From Clostridium sp. UBA5530 (GTDB taxonomy: Bacteria; Bacillota; Clostridia; Clostridiales; Clostridiaceae), in NCBI GenBank assembly GCA_002423705.1, contig DINW01000073.1, forward strand, positions 66,744-81,334: a DNA stretch of 14,591 nt, written 5' to 3'. A program made the translations under genes and the position numbers. The first letter of the stretch is position 1; each line of letters starts with the position of its first letter. Of this stretch, positions 1-5,309 are shown piece after piece. The notes below the pieces were generated by a model that was given only the letters and a program-made list of their open reading frames with translations, searched no databases and was not told the DNA's origin.

Positions 1-21
1 AGATTTATATATAAAAAGTAG

Positions 22-27
22 TATAAT
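22..27 (+). promoter_or_regulatory. Probable -10 box for tpx
   Basis: A perfect TATAAT lies about 60 bases before the tpx start. The matching -35 box would fall at or before the window edge, so it cannot be checked. Between this box and the ribosome binding site there is a perfect 12-bp palindrome, TAATAATTATTA (58-69). It faintly resembles the AT-rich PerR/Fur-type dyads, but in sequence this AT-rich it could be chance. Confidence 0.5.
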
Positions 28-86
28 AAATATTAAATAATAATAAATAAAATTAAATAATAATTATTAAATAAGGAGGACATAAA

Positions 87-575
87 ATGAAAGTTAAATT
101 TCAAGGAAATCCAGTAACATTAGAAGGAAATATGGTAAAGGTAGGAGACAAGGCTCCTGATTTTATTTTAGCTGATAACAAACTTGGAGCTGTTACATTA
201 AGAGACACTAAGGGAAAAAGAGTATTTTTGACAGTGCCTTCAATCGATACTCCCGTATGTGACTTAGAAGTAAGAACATTTAATGAGGAAGCTGCAAAGT
301 TAGAAAATGTAACTATATATACAGTATCTATGGATTTACCCTTTGCTCAAAGTAGATGGTGCGGTCAAGCAAATATAGATATTGTAAAAACTTTATCAGA
401 CTATAAGGATAGGACTTTTGGAAAGAATTATGGGACTTATATAAAAGAATTAGGACTTTTAACTAGAGCTGTATTTGTAGTTAATGAAAGGGATGACATT
501 ATATATGTTCAGTATTGTGAAGAGATAGGAAATGCACCTGATTATGAAAAGGTTATAGACATATTAAAGAAATAA
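87..575 (+). CDS. tpx: Thiol peroxidase (atypical 2-Cys peroxiredoxin)
   Basis: This is a cytoplasmic Tpx-family peroxiredoxin that reduces hydrogen peroxide and alkyl hydroperoxides, normally using thioredoxin as reductant. The 162-residue product has the usual family length (about 165). The peroxidatic site PSIDTPVCDLEVRTFN places the attacking cysteine at Cys58, and the resolving cysteine is Cys92 in SRWCGQ; the spacing matches the intramolecular disulfide of the Tpx subfamily. The N-terminal GNPVTLEGN and VGDKAPDF stretches are also typical. A third cysteine, Cys144, is not part of the known mechanism. The ATG is fixed by AAGGAGGA at 73-80, six bases upstream. It appears monocistronic: the next gene begins about 250 bases away. 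No thioredoxin or thioredoxin reductase gene is visible nearby. Identification is secure. Confidence 0.95.
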   Translation: MKVKFQGNPVTLEGNMVKVGDKAPDFILADNKLGAVTLRDTKGKRVFLTVPSIDTPVCDLEVRTFNEEAAKLENVTIYTVSMDLPFAQSRWCGQANIDIVKTLSDYKDRTFGKNYGTYIKELGLLTRAVFVVNERDDIIYVQYCEEIGNAPDYEKVIDILKK

Positions 576-822
576 TGAACATGGCAAAAGGGCTTTCTTT
601 ATAATAATTTCAGATTCAAAGAATAGATAATCATACTAGTGCTTTGAGAAAATTTTATTAGAAGGAGGCTCTTTTTAATGTATTTAGCATATTATAAACA
701 TGGAAACACATAGTTAGAATAAAAGTACTAAATTAATGAAAAATCTTTTTCTTTTCTATTGGGGTTATTAGAGTATAATATTCATAAGAAAGCTTTTTAT
801 CTTATATAAGAGGGAGAAGATT
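576..822. other. Intergenic region with a possible 11-codon leader ORF
   Basis: This 247-base gap holds no ORF of ordinary size. A good ribosome binding site (GAAGGAGG, 661-668) stands nine bases before an ATG at 678. That reading frame encodes only MYLAYYKHGNT before TAG at 711-713. A TATAAT at 774-779 is a candidate -10 box for the Nudix gene, with no convincing -35 box. A weak AT-only stem (AAAGAAA at the end of tpx with TTTCTTT near 594-600) could end tpx transcription, but it is not convincing. Confidence 0.35.
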
Positions 823-1314
823 ATGGAACTTTGGGATATCTATGATTACAATAGAAAGAAGACCGGACAGACTATTATGAGAGGTAAAAAACTTCAGCTT
901 GGTCAGTACCATTTGGTTATTCATGCCTGGATAATAAATAATAATGGAGAAATTCTAATTCAGCAAAGAGCTCCAAAGGTAGAAGTTTGGCCTAACATGT
1001 GGGCAATGACAGGTGGATCAGCTATAGAAGGGGAAGAGAGCATTGAAACTTGCCAAAGGGAAGTTTACGAGGAACTTGGTATATCTATAGAAAATGACAA
1101 AATTGAATTAGCTTTTACCATAAAAAGAAAAGATAATTTTTGTGATGTTTGGATTATAAAAAAAGATTTTGACATTGAACAATGTAATCTTCAGAAAGAA
1201 GAAGTAAGCAAGGTCATGTGGGCTAAGAAAGATAGCATTAAAAAGCTTATAAATGAGGGAAGGTTTGTAAATTATAACTATATTGATAAGTTATTTGCAT
1301 ATGCGAATATATAA
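823..1314 (+). CDS. Nudix hydrolase, YfcD / IPP-isomerase-like subgroup
   Basis: This is a soluble Mg2+-dependent Nudix hydrolase, expected to cleave a nucleoside-diphosphate-linked or similar pyrophosphate; its substrate cannot be read from the sequence. A complete Nudix box GX5EX7REUXEEXGU spans residues 65-87 (GGSAIEGEE...REVYEELGI). The N-terminal pattern ELWDIYDYNRKKTG...QYHLVIHAWI is that of the YfcD/isopentenyl-diphosphate-isomerase-like subgroup. The catalytic Cys motif of true type I IPP isomerase is not present, so isomerase activity is unlikely. Length is 163 residues, normal for the group. The start is supported by AGGGAGA at 811-817, five bases before ATG. It seems to be a single-gene unit, converging with the DUF5658 gene that ends 46 bases downstream; no terminator hairpin is evident between them. 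Confidence 0.9.
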   Translation: MELWDIYDYNRKKTGQTIMRGKKLQLGQYHLVIHAWIINNNGEILIQQRAPKVEVWPNMWAMTGGSAIEGEESIETCQREVYEELGISIENDKIELAFTIKRKDNFCDVWIIKKDFDIEQCNLQKEEVSKVMWAKKDSIKKLINEGRFVNYNYIDKLFAYANI

Positions 1315-1360
1315 TAATAATTATGTTTACCATTATTTAGGAATGTAGCTTATAACTAGA

Positions 1361-1708
1361 TCACAAGAAAAAGCAGGTAATAAAAACTATCCATAAAATA
1401 TGGAAAGTGTTTATAATCAAGTATAATAAGAGAAGTGTATTTATTATCCTATGGCAATATTTAAGTTGATTATTTGAAGCTTTAGCAATTCTTAAACTTA
1501 TAAAATACAATAGAATGCCAGGAATTATAATTTTTACTATTATACTGCGAGAAGGAACAGAAACTACACTCTTCATGAAAAAATTTTCTTCTACAAAAAA
1601 TCCTGTACTTAAAAGAATAAGGGTAAAAAATAAATCAAAACAATTCAAGATGTATAGTATGATTAATTTTCTTTTAATAGTCACTGAAAAAATGTTGATG
1701 GATTTCAT
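1361..1708 (-). CDS. DUF5658-like small integral membrane protein
   Basis: This is a 115-residue hydrophobic protein of unknown function. The segment LNCFDLFFTLILLSTGFFVEEN (about residues 22-43) matches what I recall of the DUF5658 family, where an N-x-x-D in the first membrane helix is followed by a G-x-x-x-E-x-N turn. Three membrane segments are visible, at about 14-36, 57-75 and 88-110, with basic stretches (KRK near 12-14, RIAK) between them. An upstream in-frame TTG would add seven residues, but the ATG at 1708 is chosen because GGAGG (1719-1723 on this strand) is ten bases before it. A 255-base ORF on the opposite strand over 1515-1772 is a shadow. The gene is isolated between two plus-strand genes. 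Function is unknown. Confidence 0.72.
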   Translation of the reverse strand: MKSINIFSVTIKRKLIILYILNCFDLFFTLILLSTGFFVEENFFMKSVVSVPSRSIIVKIIIPGILLYFISLRIAKASNNQLKYCHRIINTLLLLYLIINTFHILWIVFITCFFL

Positions 1709-1767
1709 AGCTACAAAACCTCCATGCAATAATAAGGATTGTCTATCTGCTTTAACACTGAACCCTT

Positions 1768-1802
1768 TTTAGGCTGGAGATAACAGCAGTTACCACCCTA
1801 AA
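1768..1802 (-). other. 35-nt intergenic hairpin with a T-box-like AGGGTGGTA
   Basis: Read on the minus strand, TTTAGG and CCTAAA close a hairpin whose inner arms GGTGGTAAC and GTTATCTCC pair at 8 of 9 positions (one G-U, one mismatch) around a TGCT loop. It lies about 60 bases upstream of the DUF5658 start, probably in its 5' leader. The 5' arm carries AGGGTGGTA, the first nine bases of the T-box consensus, but the ACC that should follow is absent. No T tract follows on either strand, so it is not an ordinary terminator. Its role is unknown. Confidence 0.35.
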
Positions 1803-1907
1803 TAAGTTCAACTCTACCCCAAACTAAGTTTCATTTTATATAGCTTATTCTAAAACAGTAATAAATATAAATACTTTTTTAAAATAATATAATGAGGAGT
1901 GAGAGCT

Positions 1908-2675
1908 ATGATTTTTATTATGTCTCCTAGTAAAACTTTCCATGAAAATATTAAAAGCCAGGAATTTAATATAGATAACATTTTATTTCCTGATAAAACA
2001 AAAAATCTTGTGAAAATTATTAAAGAATATTCTGCTGAAGAGCTTGCTGAAATTATGAAAATATCTAAGGAATTAAGTGAAATAAATTACAACAGATATA
2101 AAGAACTAAGACATGAGGGCCAAGGATATAGAGCTATAGATTATTTTTATGGAGAGGCATTTAAAGAGTTAGATGCTAAATCTCTAAAAAAAGAAAGCAT
2201 AGATTTTGCTCAAAGGCACATGGCTATATTATGTGGATTATATGGTATAATAAGGCCTTTAGACATTATAATGCCATATAGGTTAGATGTGACATGTAAA
2301 CTTAATATAAACAATAGTAGCTTATATTCATTTTGGAGTGAGTCAGTAACTAATCACATAATGGGAAAAATAGGATCCACCCCAGGGGAGAAGGTTCTAG
2401 TAAACTTATCATCAAGTGAGTATAGCAACATGTTAAATTTAAAAACTGTGAGAGAAAAATATAAGATAGTCAATATAATATTTAAAGAGGAAACTGAAAA
2501 TGGGTACAAGATTATAGGAACTTATGCTAAAAAAGCTAGAGGCAAATTAGCAAGGCATATTTTAGATAATAAAATTGATAATGTGCTAGAAATTAAAAGC
2601 TTTAACTCCTATGGATATTTATTTACACCTGAACTATCTAATGAAGATACGATAGTATTTACAAGAAAAAGATAA
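1908..2675 (+). CDS. yaaA: Peroxide stress protein YaaA (DUF328/UPF0246)
   Basis: YaaA is a cytoplasmic DNA-binding protein. In E. coli it lowers free intracellular iron during peroxide stress and so limits Fenton damage. The family signatures are in order: SPSKT (6-10), LCGLYGIIRPLDIIMPYRLD (108-127), LYSFW (139-143), NLSSSEY (167-172 region), KKARGKLARHI (208-218) and a C-terminal FNSYGY. The length of 255 residues matches the family. The ATG at 1908 is preferred over an in-frame GTG at 1899, because GAGGAG at 1894-1899 overlaps the GTG but lies eight bases before the ATG. The DUF1294 gene follows after ten bases and its ribosome binding site overlaps this stop codon, so the two are very likely cotranscribed. 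With tpx about 1.3 kb upstream, this end of the window is rich in peroxide-defence genes. Confidence 0.93.
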   Translation: MIFIMSPSKTFHENIKSQEFNIDNILFPDKTKNLVKIIKEYSAEELAEIMKISKELSEINYNRYKELRHEGQGYRAIDYFYGEAFKELDAKSLKKESIDFAQRHMAILCGLYGIIRPLDIIMPYRLDVTCKLNINNSSLYSFWSESVTNHIMGKIGSTPGEKVLVNLSSSEYSNMLNLKTVREKYKIVNIIFKEETENGYKIIGTYAKKARGKLARHILDNKIDNVLEIKSFNSYGYLFTPELSNEDTIVFTRKR

Positions 2676-2685
2676 GGAGAAAAAT

Positions 2686-2946
2686 ATGGAAAAAGTAGTG
2701 GTGATTATGTATATTTGTATAAATATATATATGTTTTATATTATGTATAAAGATAAGAAGTTGGCTAAAAACCATCAGTGGAGAATAAGTGAGAAAAAAT
2801 TATTATTAGGTTCAATAATATTTGGTGGACTAGGAGTATTTTTAGGTATGATAATTTTTCGACATAAAACTAATCATTTAAGTTTTAAAATCATAAGTCC
2901 CTTAATGAGTGTTATTCAGATATTAACATTAATATACTTATTATAG
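2686..2946 (+). CDS. DUF1294 small membrane protein
   Basis: This is an 86-residue membrane protein of unknown function. The signature WRISEKKLLLGSIIFGGLGV followed by GMIIFRHKT (residues about 32-62) is diagnostic of DUF1294, in which a tryptophan, an arginine-flanked helix and an F-R-H-K-T sequence are conserved. Three hydrophobic segments are seen at about 3-20, 39-59 and 69-86. AAGGAGA (2674-2680) overlaps the yaaA stop codon and sits five bases before this ATG, so translation is probably coupled to yaaA. The stop codon is the first part of the downstream terminator stem. Family assignment is firm; function is not known. Confidence 0.88.
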   Translation: MEKVVVIMYICINIYMFYIMYKDKKLAKNHQWRISEKKLLLGSIIFGGLGVFLGMIIFRHKTNHLSFKIISPLMSVIQILTLIYLL

Positions 2947-2986
2947 GAAGTAGAAAAAATTTTAAAATATCTACTTCCTATTTTTA
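2944..2986 (+). terminator. Intrinsic terminator of the yaaA-DUF1294 operon
   Basis: TAGGAAGTAG (2944-2953) pairs perfectly with CTACTTCCTA (2971-2980) across a 17-base AT-rich loop, followed by TATTTTT. The left arm begins with the stop codon of the DUF1294 gene. The minus strand lacks a good T tract after the stem, so it is mainly a plus-strand terminator. Confidence 0.88.
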
Positions 2987-3030
2987 TACCATGTGTGCCT
3001 AGGATAAATGGCAAAAAACATCTTAATATG

Positions 3031-3393
3031 CTAATTCAATATTTTTTGAAATTCTAAGGTATATCCGTTGGGATCTTTAAGGAAAAAAGAATATACGGGA
3101 AAGTCATCATGATGTTTTGGAGAAGAAATTATTTCACAATCTTTATTTTTAAAAATTTCATAATGCTTATCTACATCATCTACATCAATGCAATTAAGAG
3201 ATATGCAGGGGCCAGATGCAATAGTAGTTCTTTTAGAGTATTGGCAGAAGCCTATATAACCATAACCAGTATCAAAAATTTTACAATTTCCTTGATCACT
3301 GTGTAGTTTTAATCCTATAATATCTAGATAAAATTTTGTAGTTTCATTTATATTAAAACAAGGGAAAAATATAACGCTAGACATAATAGACAT
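3031..3393 (-). CDS. VOC-family (glyoxalase/bleomycin resistance-like) protein
   Basis: This is a 120-residue protein of the vicinal-oxygen-chelate superfamily, usually a dimer of beta-alpha-beta-beta-beta modules. The group includes glyoxalase I, ring-cleavage dioxygenases and antibiotic-binding proteins. The two half-modules can be seen: FFPCFNINETTKFYLDIIGL (9-28), then a second half starting near ISLNCIDVDDVDKHYEIFKN and ending FFLKDPNGYTLEFQ (103-116), which carries the usual D-P-x-G-x-x-x-E ending with Glu114 as a possible metal ligand. No other metal-binding histidine pair is obvious, so substrate and enzymatic activity cannot be stated. AGGAGG (3402-3407 on this strand) lies eight bases before the ATG. 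It has its own promoter, divergent from that of the aspS leader. Confidence 0.85.
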   Translation of the reverse strand: MSIMSSVIFFPCFNINETTKFYLDIIGLKLHSDQGNCKIFDTGYGYIGFCQYSKRTTIASGPCISLNCIDVDDVDKHYEIFKNKDCEIISSPKHHDDFPVYSFFLKDPNGYTLEFQKILN

Positions 3394-3431
3394 ATTTTAA
3401 ACCTCCTACCGTATATTTAATAATTAAAATA

Positions 3432-3460
3432 ATTATAACATTATCAATAGTTAATCTCAA
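3432..3460 (-). promoter_or_regulatory. Promoter of the VOC gene
   Basis: On the minus strand TTGAGA (3455-3460) and TATAAT (3432-3437) are separated by exactly 17 bases, one base from the sigma-A consensus. Transcription would start near 3425 and give a short leader before the AGGAGG site. Confidence 0.8.
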
Positions 3461-3471
3461 TAAAGAAAGTA

Positions 3472-3500
3472 TTGACAAGAGATATATGGAAGAATATAAT
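3472..3500 (+). promoter_or_regulatory. Consensus promoter of the aspS T-box leader
   Basis: TTGACA (3472-3477), a 17-base spacer and TATAAT (3495-3500) form a perfect housekeeping promoter. Transcription should start near 3507, just before the T-box stem I. Its -35 box is only 11 bases from the -35 box of the divergent VOC promoter. Control of aspS is therefore expected to be by antitermination rather than initiation. Confidence 0.9.
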
Positions 3501-3506
3501 AATAAA

Positions 3507-3720
3507 AAATAAGAAAATTCAGTGAAGGGAACAGTAAGAATTAATAAGTATCCAAAGCGAGTGAAGGATGATGGAAGCTTCATGAGAAAGTTAATGCTGA
3601 AGGACATCCTGGAGAAGTTTGATTGAAATTTTAGTAAGTCAAACCGTATTTCCCACGTTATAGGGACCTAAGATAACTTTAAATTTGAGTTTGTCAAGTA
3701 GGATGGTACCGTGAAAGTGA
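3507..3720 (+). promoter_or_regulatory. T-box riboswitch: stem I, specifier GAC (Asp), stem III, first antiterminator
   Basis: This is a tRNA-sensing leader. Stem I shows the AGTA half of the loop-E motif (3533-3536), a helix ATTAA/TTAAT around the distal arm, the conserved distal segment AAAGCGAG...GATGATGGAAGC (3554-3578), and on the 3' side GCTGAAGGACATCCTGG. The triplet followed by the conserved A is GAC at 3603-3605, an aspartate codon, matching the downstream enzyme. CCGT...ACGTTA (about 3644-3660) corresponds to the stem IIA/B region, and AACTT/GAGTT (3675-3691) fits stem III. The T-box AGGATGGTACCGTG (3700-3713) carries TGGT to pair with the uncharged tRNA 3' end; its AGG can pair with CCT at 3721-3723, which opposes the terminator. 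GAC as specifier is inferred by position, without a covariance model. Confidence 0.92.
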
Positions 3721-3757
3721 CCTTTTGCTCCTATAGGAGTAGGAGGTTTTTATTTTT
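3721..3757 (+). terminator. First T-box terminator
   Basis: CCTTTTGCTCC (3721-3731) pairs over all 11 positions (with G-U pairs) with GGAGTAGGAGG (3736-3746) across a TATA loop, and is followed by TTTTTATTTTTAT. The left arm starts with the CCT that the first T-box needs for its antiterminator, so the two structures exclude each other. Confidence 0.9.
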
Positions 3758-3765
3758 ATCTAAAT

Positions 3766-3801
3766 TTAAATTCATATTTAAGTTAATAAGGGTGGCACCG
3801 C
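3766..3801 (+). promoter_or_regulatory. Second T-box antiterminator module without its own stem I
   Basis: Only about 30 bases after the first terminator, a small hairpin (TTAAAT, loop TCAT, ATTTAA; 3766-3781) stands where stem III would be, followed by a second full T-box sequence, AAGGGTGGCACCGC (3788-3801). Its AAGGG can pair with CCCTT inside 3811-3816, the left arm of the next terminator. There is no room for a stem I or specifier loop. Its tRNA-end contact is TGGC, whereas the first module has TGGT. Confidence 0.85.
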
Positions 3802-3809
3802 AATATTTT

Positions 3810-3846
3810 GCCCCTTAAGTATAATGCTTAAGGGGCTTTTAATTTT
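3810..3846 (+). terminator. Second T-box terminator, just before aspS
   Basis: GCCCCTTAAG (3810-3819) pairs perfectly with CTTAAGGGGC (3827-3836) around a seven-base loop TATAATG, and is followed by TTTTAATTTT. It ends about 17 bases before the aspS start codon. An in-frame ATG within its loop (3824) has no ribosome binding site and is not the gene start. Confidence 0.93.
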
Positions 3847-3862
3847 GAAAGGAGATATTAAA

Positions 3863-5152
3863 ATGAAAAGAACAATGACTAGAGAACTATGCCTTCATTT
3901 AAACGAAGGAGTATTGGTAAAAGGGTGGGTTCAAAGGATTAGAAAACTTAAATCTATAACTTTTTTAATTTTGAGGGATAGAAGTGGTGCTGTTCAATGT
4001 GTAGCATCTAATGAATTCTTAGAAGGTATGGATTTAGGATTAGAGACTGTGGTAGAGATACAGGGACAAGTGAAAGAAAGCAATAATTCATTAAATCCTT
4101 TTGAAATAATCATAGAAGATATAAAAATAATAAATAGTCCTAAAAAAGAGATCCCAATCGAAATAAATAAAAAAGAATTAGATATAAATTTAGATACCAT
4201 GCTAAATAATAGAATATTAAGTTTAAGACATGAGAGCAAAAAGCTCATTTTTAAGATACAAAATATAATAGTGCAAGGTTTTAGAGAATTTTTAGAGAAA
4301 GAAGATTTTACTGAAATATTTACTCCTAAGCTTGTGGCGGAAGGCGCAGAAGGAGGAACAGAAATGTTTCAGGTTAAGTACTTTGAGAATAAAGCATATT
4401 TAGCTCAAAGCCCCCAATTTTATAAACAGATGATGATAGCAGCCGGATTTGAGAGGGTTTTTGAAATAGGTGCTGTTTATAGAGCAGAAGAGCATAATAC
4501 TAATAGACACTTAAATGAATATGTGAGCATGGACTTAGAAATAGGATTTATTAAAGATGAGAAGGATATAATGTATCTAGAAGAAAGCCTAATAAAATAT
4601 ATTATTAAGAAATTAGAGGAAGAGGGAAAAGAGTATTTAAGTAAATTAAATATAGAATTACCTAAACTTCAGGAACATATACCTGCCTTAGACTTTAATG
4701 AAGCTATAAATATATTAAGACAGCAGTATGGTAAAAAAGGTTTAGAAGGAGACTTGGATCCTGAAGGGGAAAAGCTTATAGCCAAATATGCAAAAGAAAA
4801 TTTTGGCAGCGAATTTGTGTTTTTAACTAATTATCCTAGAAAAAAGAGACCCATGTATACAATGCCACTAGGAGAAAATGGAACTCATAGCTTTGACTTA
4901 CTGTTTAGAGGAGTGGAAATAACTACAGGAGGACAAAGAATTCATGAGCATGATATGTTAATAAATAACATTAAATACAAGGGACTAAATCCAGAAAATT
5001 ATAGTAGTTATACTGAGGCTTTTAAATATGGGATACCACCTCACGGAGGCCTTGCCATAGGATTAGAACGAATAACATCACAGCTACTAGGCCTTTCTAA
5101 CATTAGAGAAGCATCATTATTTCCAAGAGATAGAAATAGGTTGGTTCCATAG
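3863..5152 (+). CDS. aspS: Aspartyl-tRNA synthetase, archaeal/eukaryotic type (possibly non-discriminating)
   Basis: This class IIb synthetase attaches aspartate to tRNA in the cytoplasm. At 429 residues it lacks the large insertion domain that makes standard bacterial AspRS about 590 residues, and it follows the archaeal plan: an anticodon-binding OB fold at about 18-92 (GWVQRIRKLKSITFLILRDRSG), motif 2 with RAEEHNTNRHLNEY (207-220), and a C-terminal motif 3 GGLAIGLERITSQLLGLSNI ending FPRDRNRLVP. AEGGTEMF and AQSPQFYKQ distinguish it from AsnRS. In archaeal enzymes, Trp after GWV (Trp26 in Thermococcus kodakarensis) favours discrimination against tRNAAsn; here that position is Gln24, and the Lys85 equivalent also seems absent, which suggests but does not prove non-discriminating activity. 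AAAGGAG (3848-3854) supports this start. The T-box with specifier GAC fits an aspartate enzyme. No gatCAB genes follow; glnA does, from its own promoter. Confidence 0.92.
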   Translation: MKRTMTRELCLHLNEGVLVKGWVQRIRKLKSITFLILRDRSGAVQCVASNEFLEGMDLGLETVVEIQGQVKESNNSLNPFEIIIEDIKIINSPKKEIPIEINKKELDINLDTMLNNRILSLRHESKKLIFKIQNIIVQGFREFLEKEDFTEIFTPKLVAEGAEGGTEMFQVKYFENKAYLAQSPQFYKQMMIAAGFERVFEIGAVYRAEEHNTNRHLNEYVSMDLEIGFIKDEKDIMYLEESLIKYIIKKLEEEGKEYLSKLNIELPKLQEHIPALDFNEAINILRQQYGKKGLEGDLDPEGEKLIAKYAKENFGSEFVFLTNYPRKKRPMYTMPLGENGTHSFDLLFRGVEITTGGQRIHEHDMLINNIKYKGLNPENYSSYTEAFKYGIPPHGGLAIGLERITSQLLGLSNIREASLFPRDRNRLVP

Positions 5153-5224
5153 ACTAAATAATAAAACTCTTTGCTTTATGAATAAAATGGAATTTAATTT
5201 AAATTGATACTTTACTAAGATAAA

Positions 5225-5252
5225 TTGACAGCGTTATTGAAAATGATATACT
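5225..5252 (+). promoter_or_regulatory. Promoter of glnA
   Basis: TTGACA (5225-5230), a 16-base spacer and TATACT (5247-5252), preceded by TGA as in extended -10 promoters, give a good sigma-A promoter. The leader of about 50 bases contains a perfect AT-only dyad, ATTAAAAT-A-ATTTTAAT (5272-5288). I found no TGTnAn7TnACA GlnR-type operator around the promoter. Confidence 0.78.
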
Positions 5253-5309
5253 GAAATTGTGATGTTTGAATATTAAAATAATTTTAATTATTAAGAAAAG
5301 AGGGGTACT

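Noticed and set aside
1515..1772. 85-codon plus-strand ORF opposite the DUF5658 gene
   Set aside because: It has no ribosome binding site and no recognisable family, and it overlaps the minus-strand gene that has a good GGAGG site and a family signature.
1899..1907. GTG start three codons upstream in yaaA
   Set aside because: The ribosome binding site overlaps this GTG, so it cannot serve it; the ATG at 1908 begins at the usual family N-terminus.
3824..3862. Upstream in-frame ATG extending aspS by 13 codons
   Set aside because: It lies inside the second T-box terminator loop, lacks a ribosome binding site, and the ATG at 3863 has AAAGGAG at good spacing.
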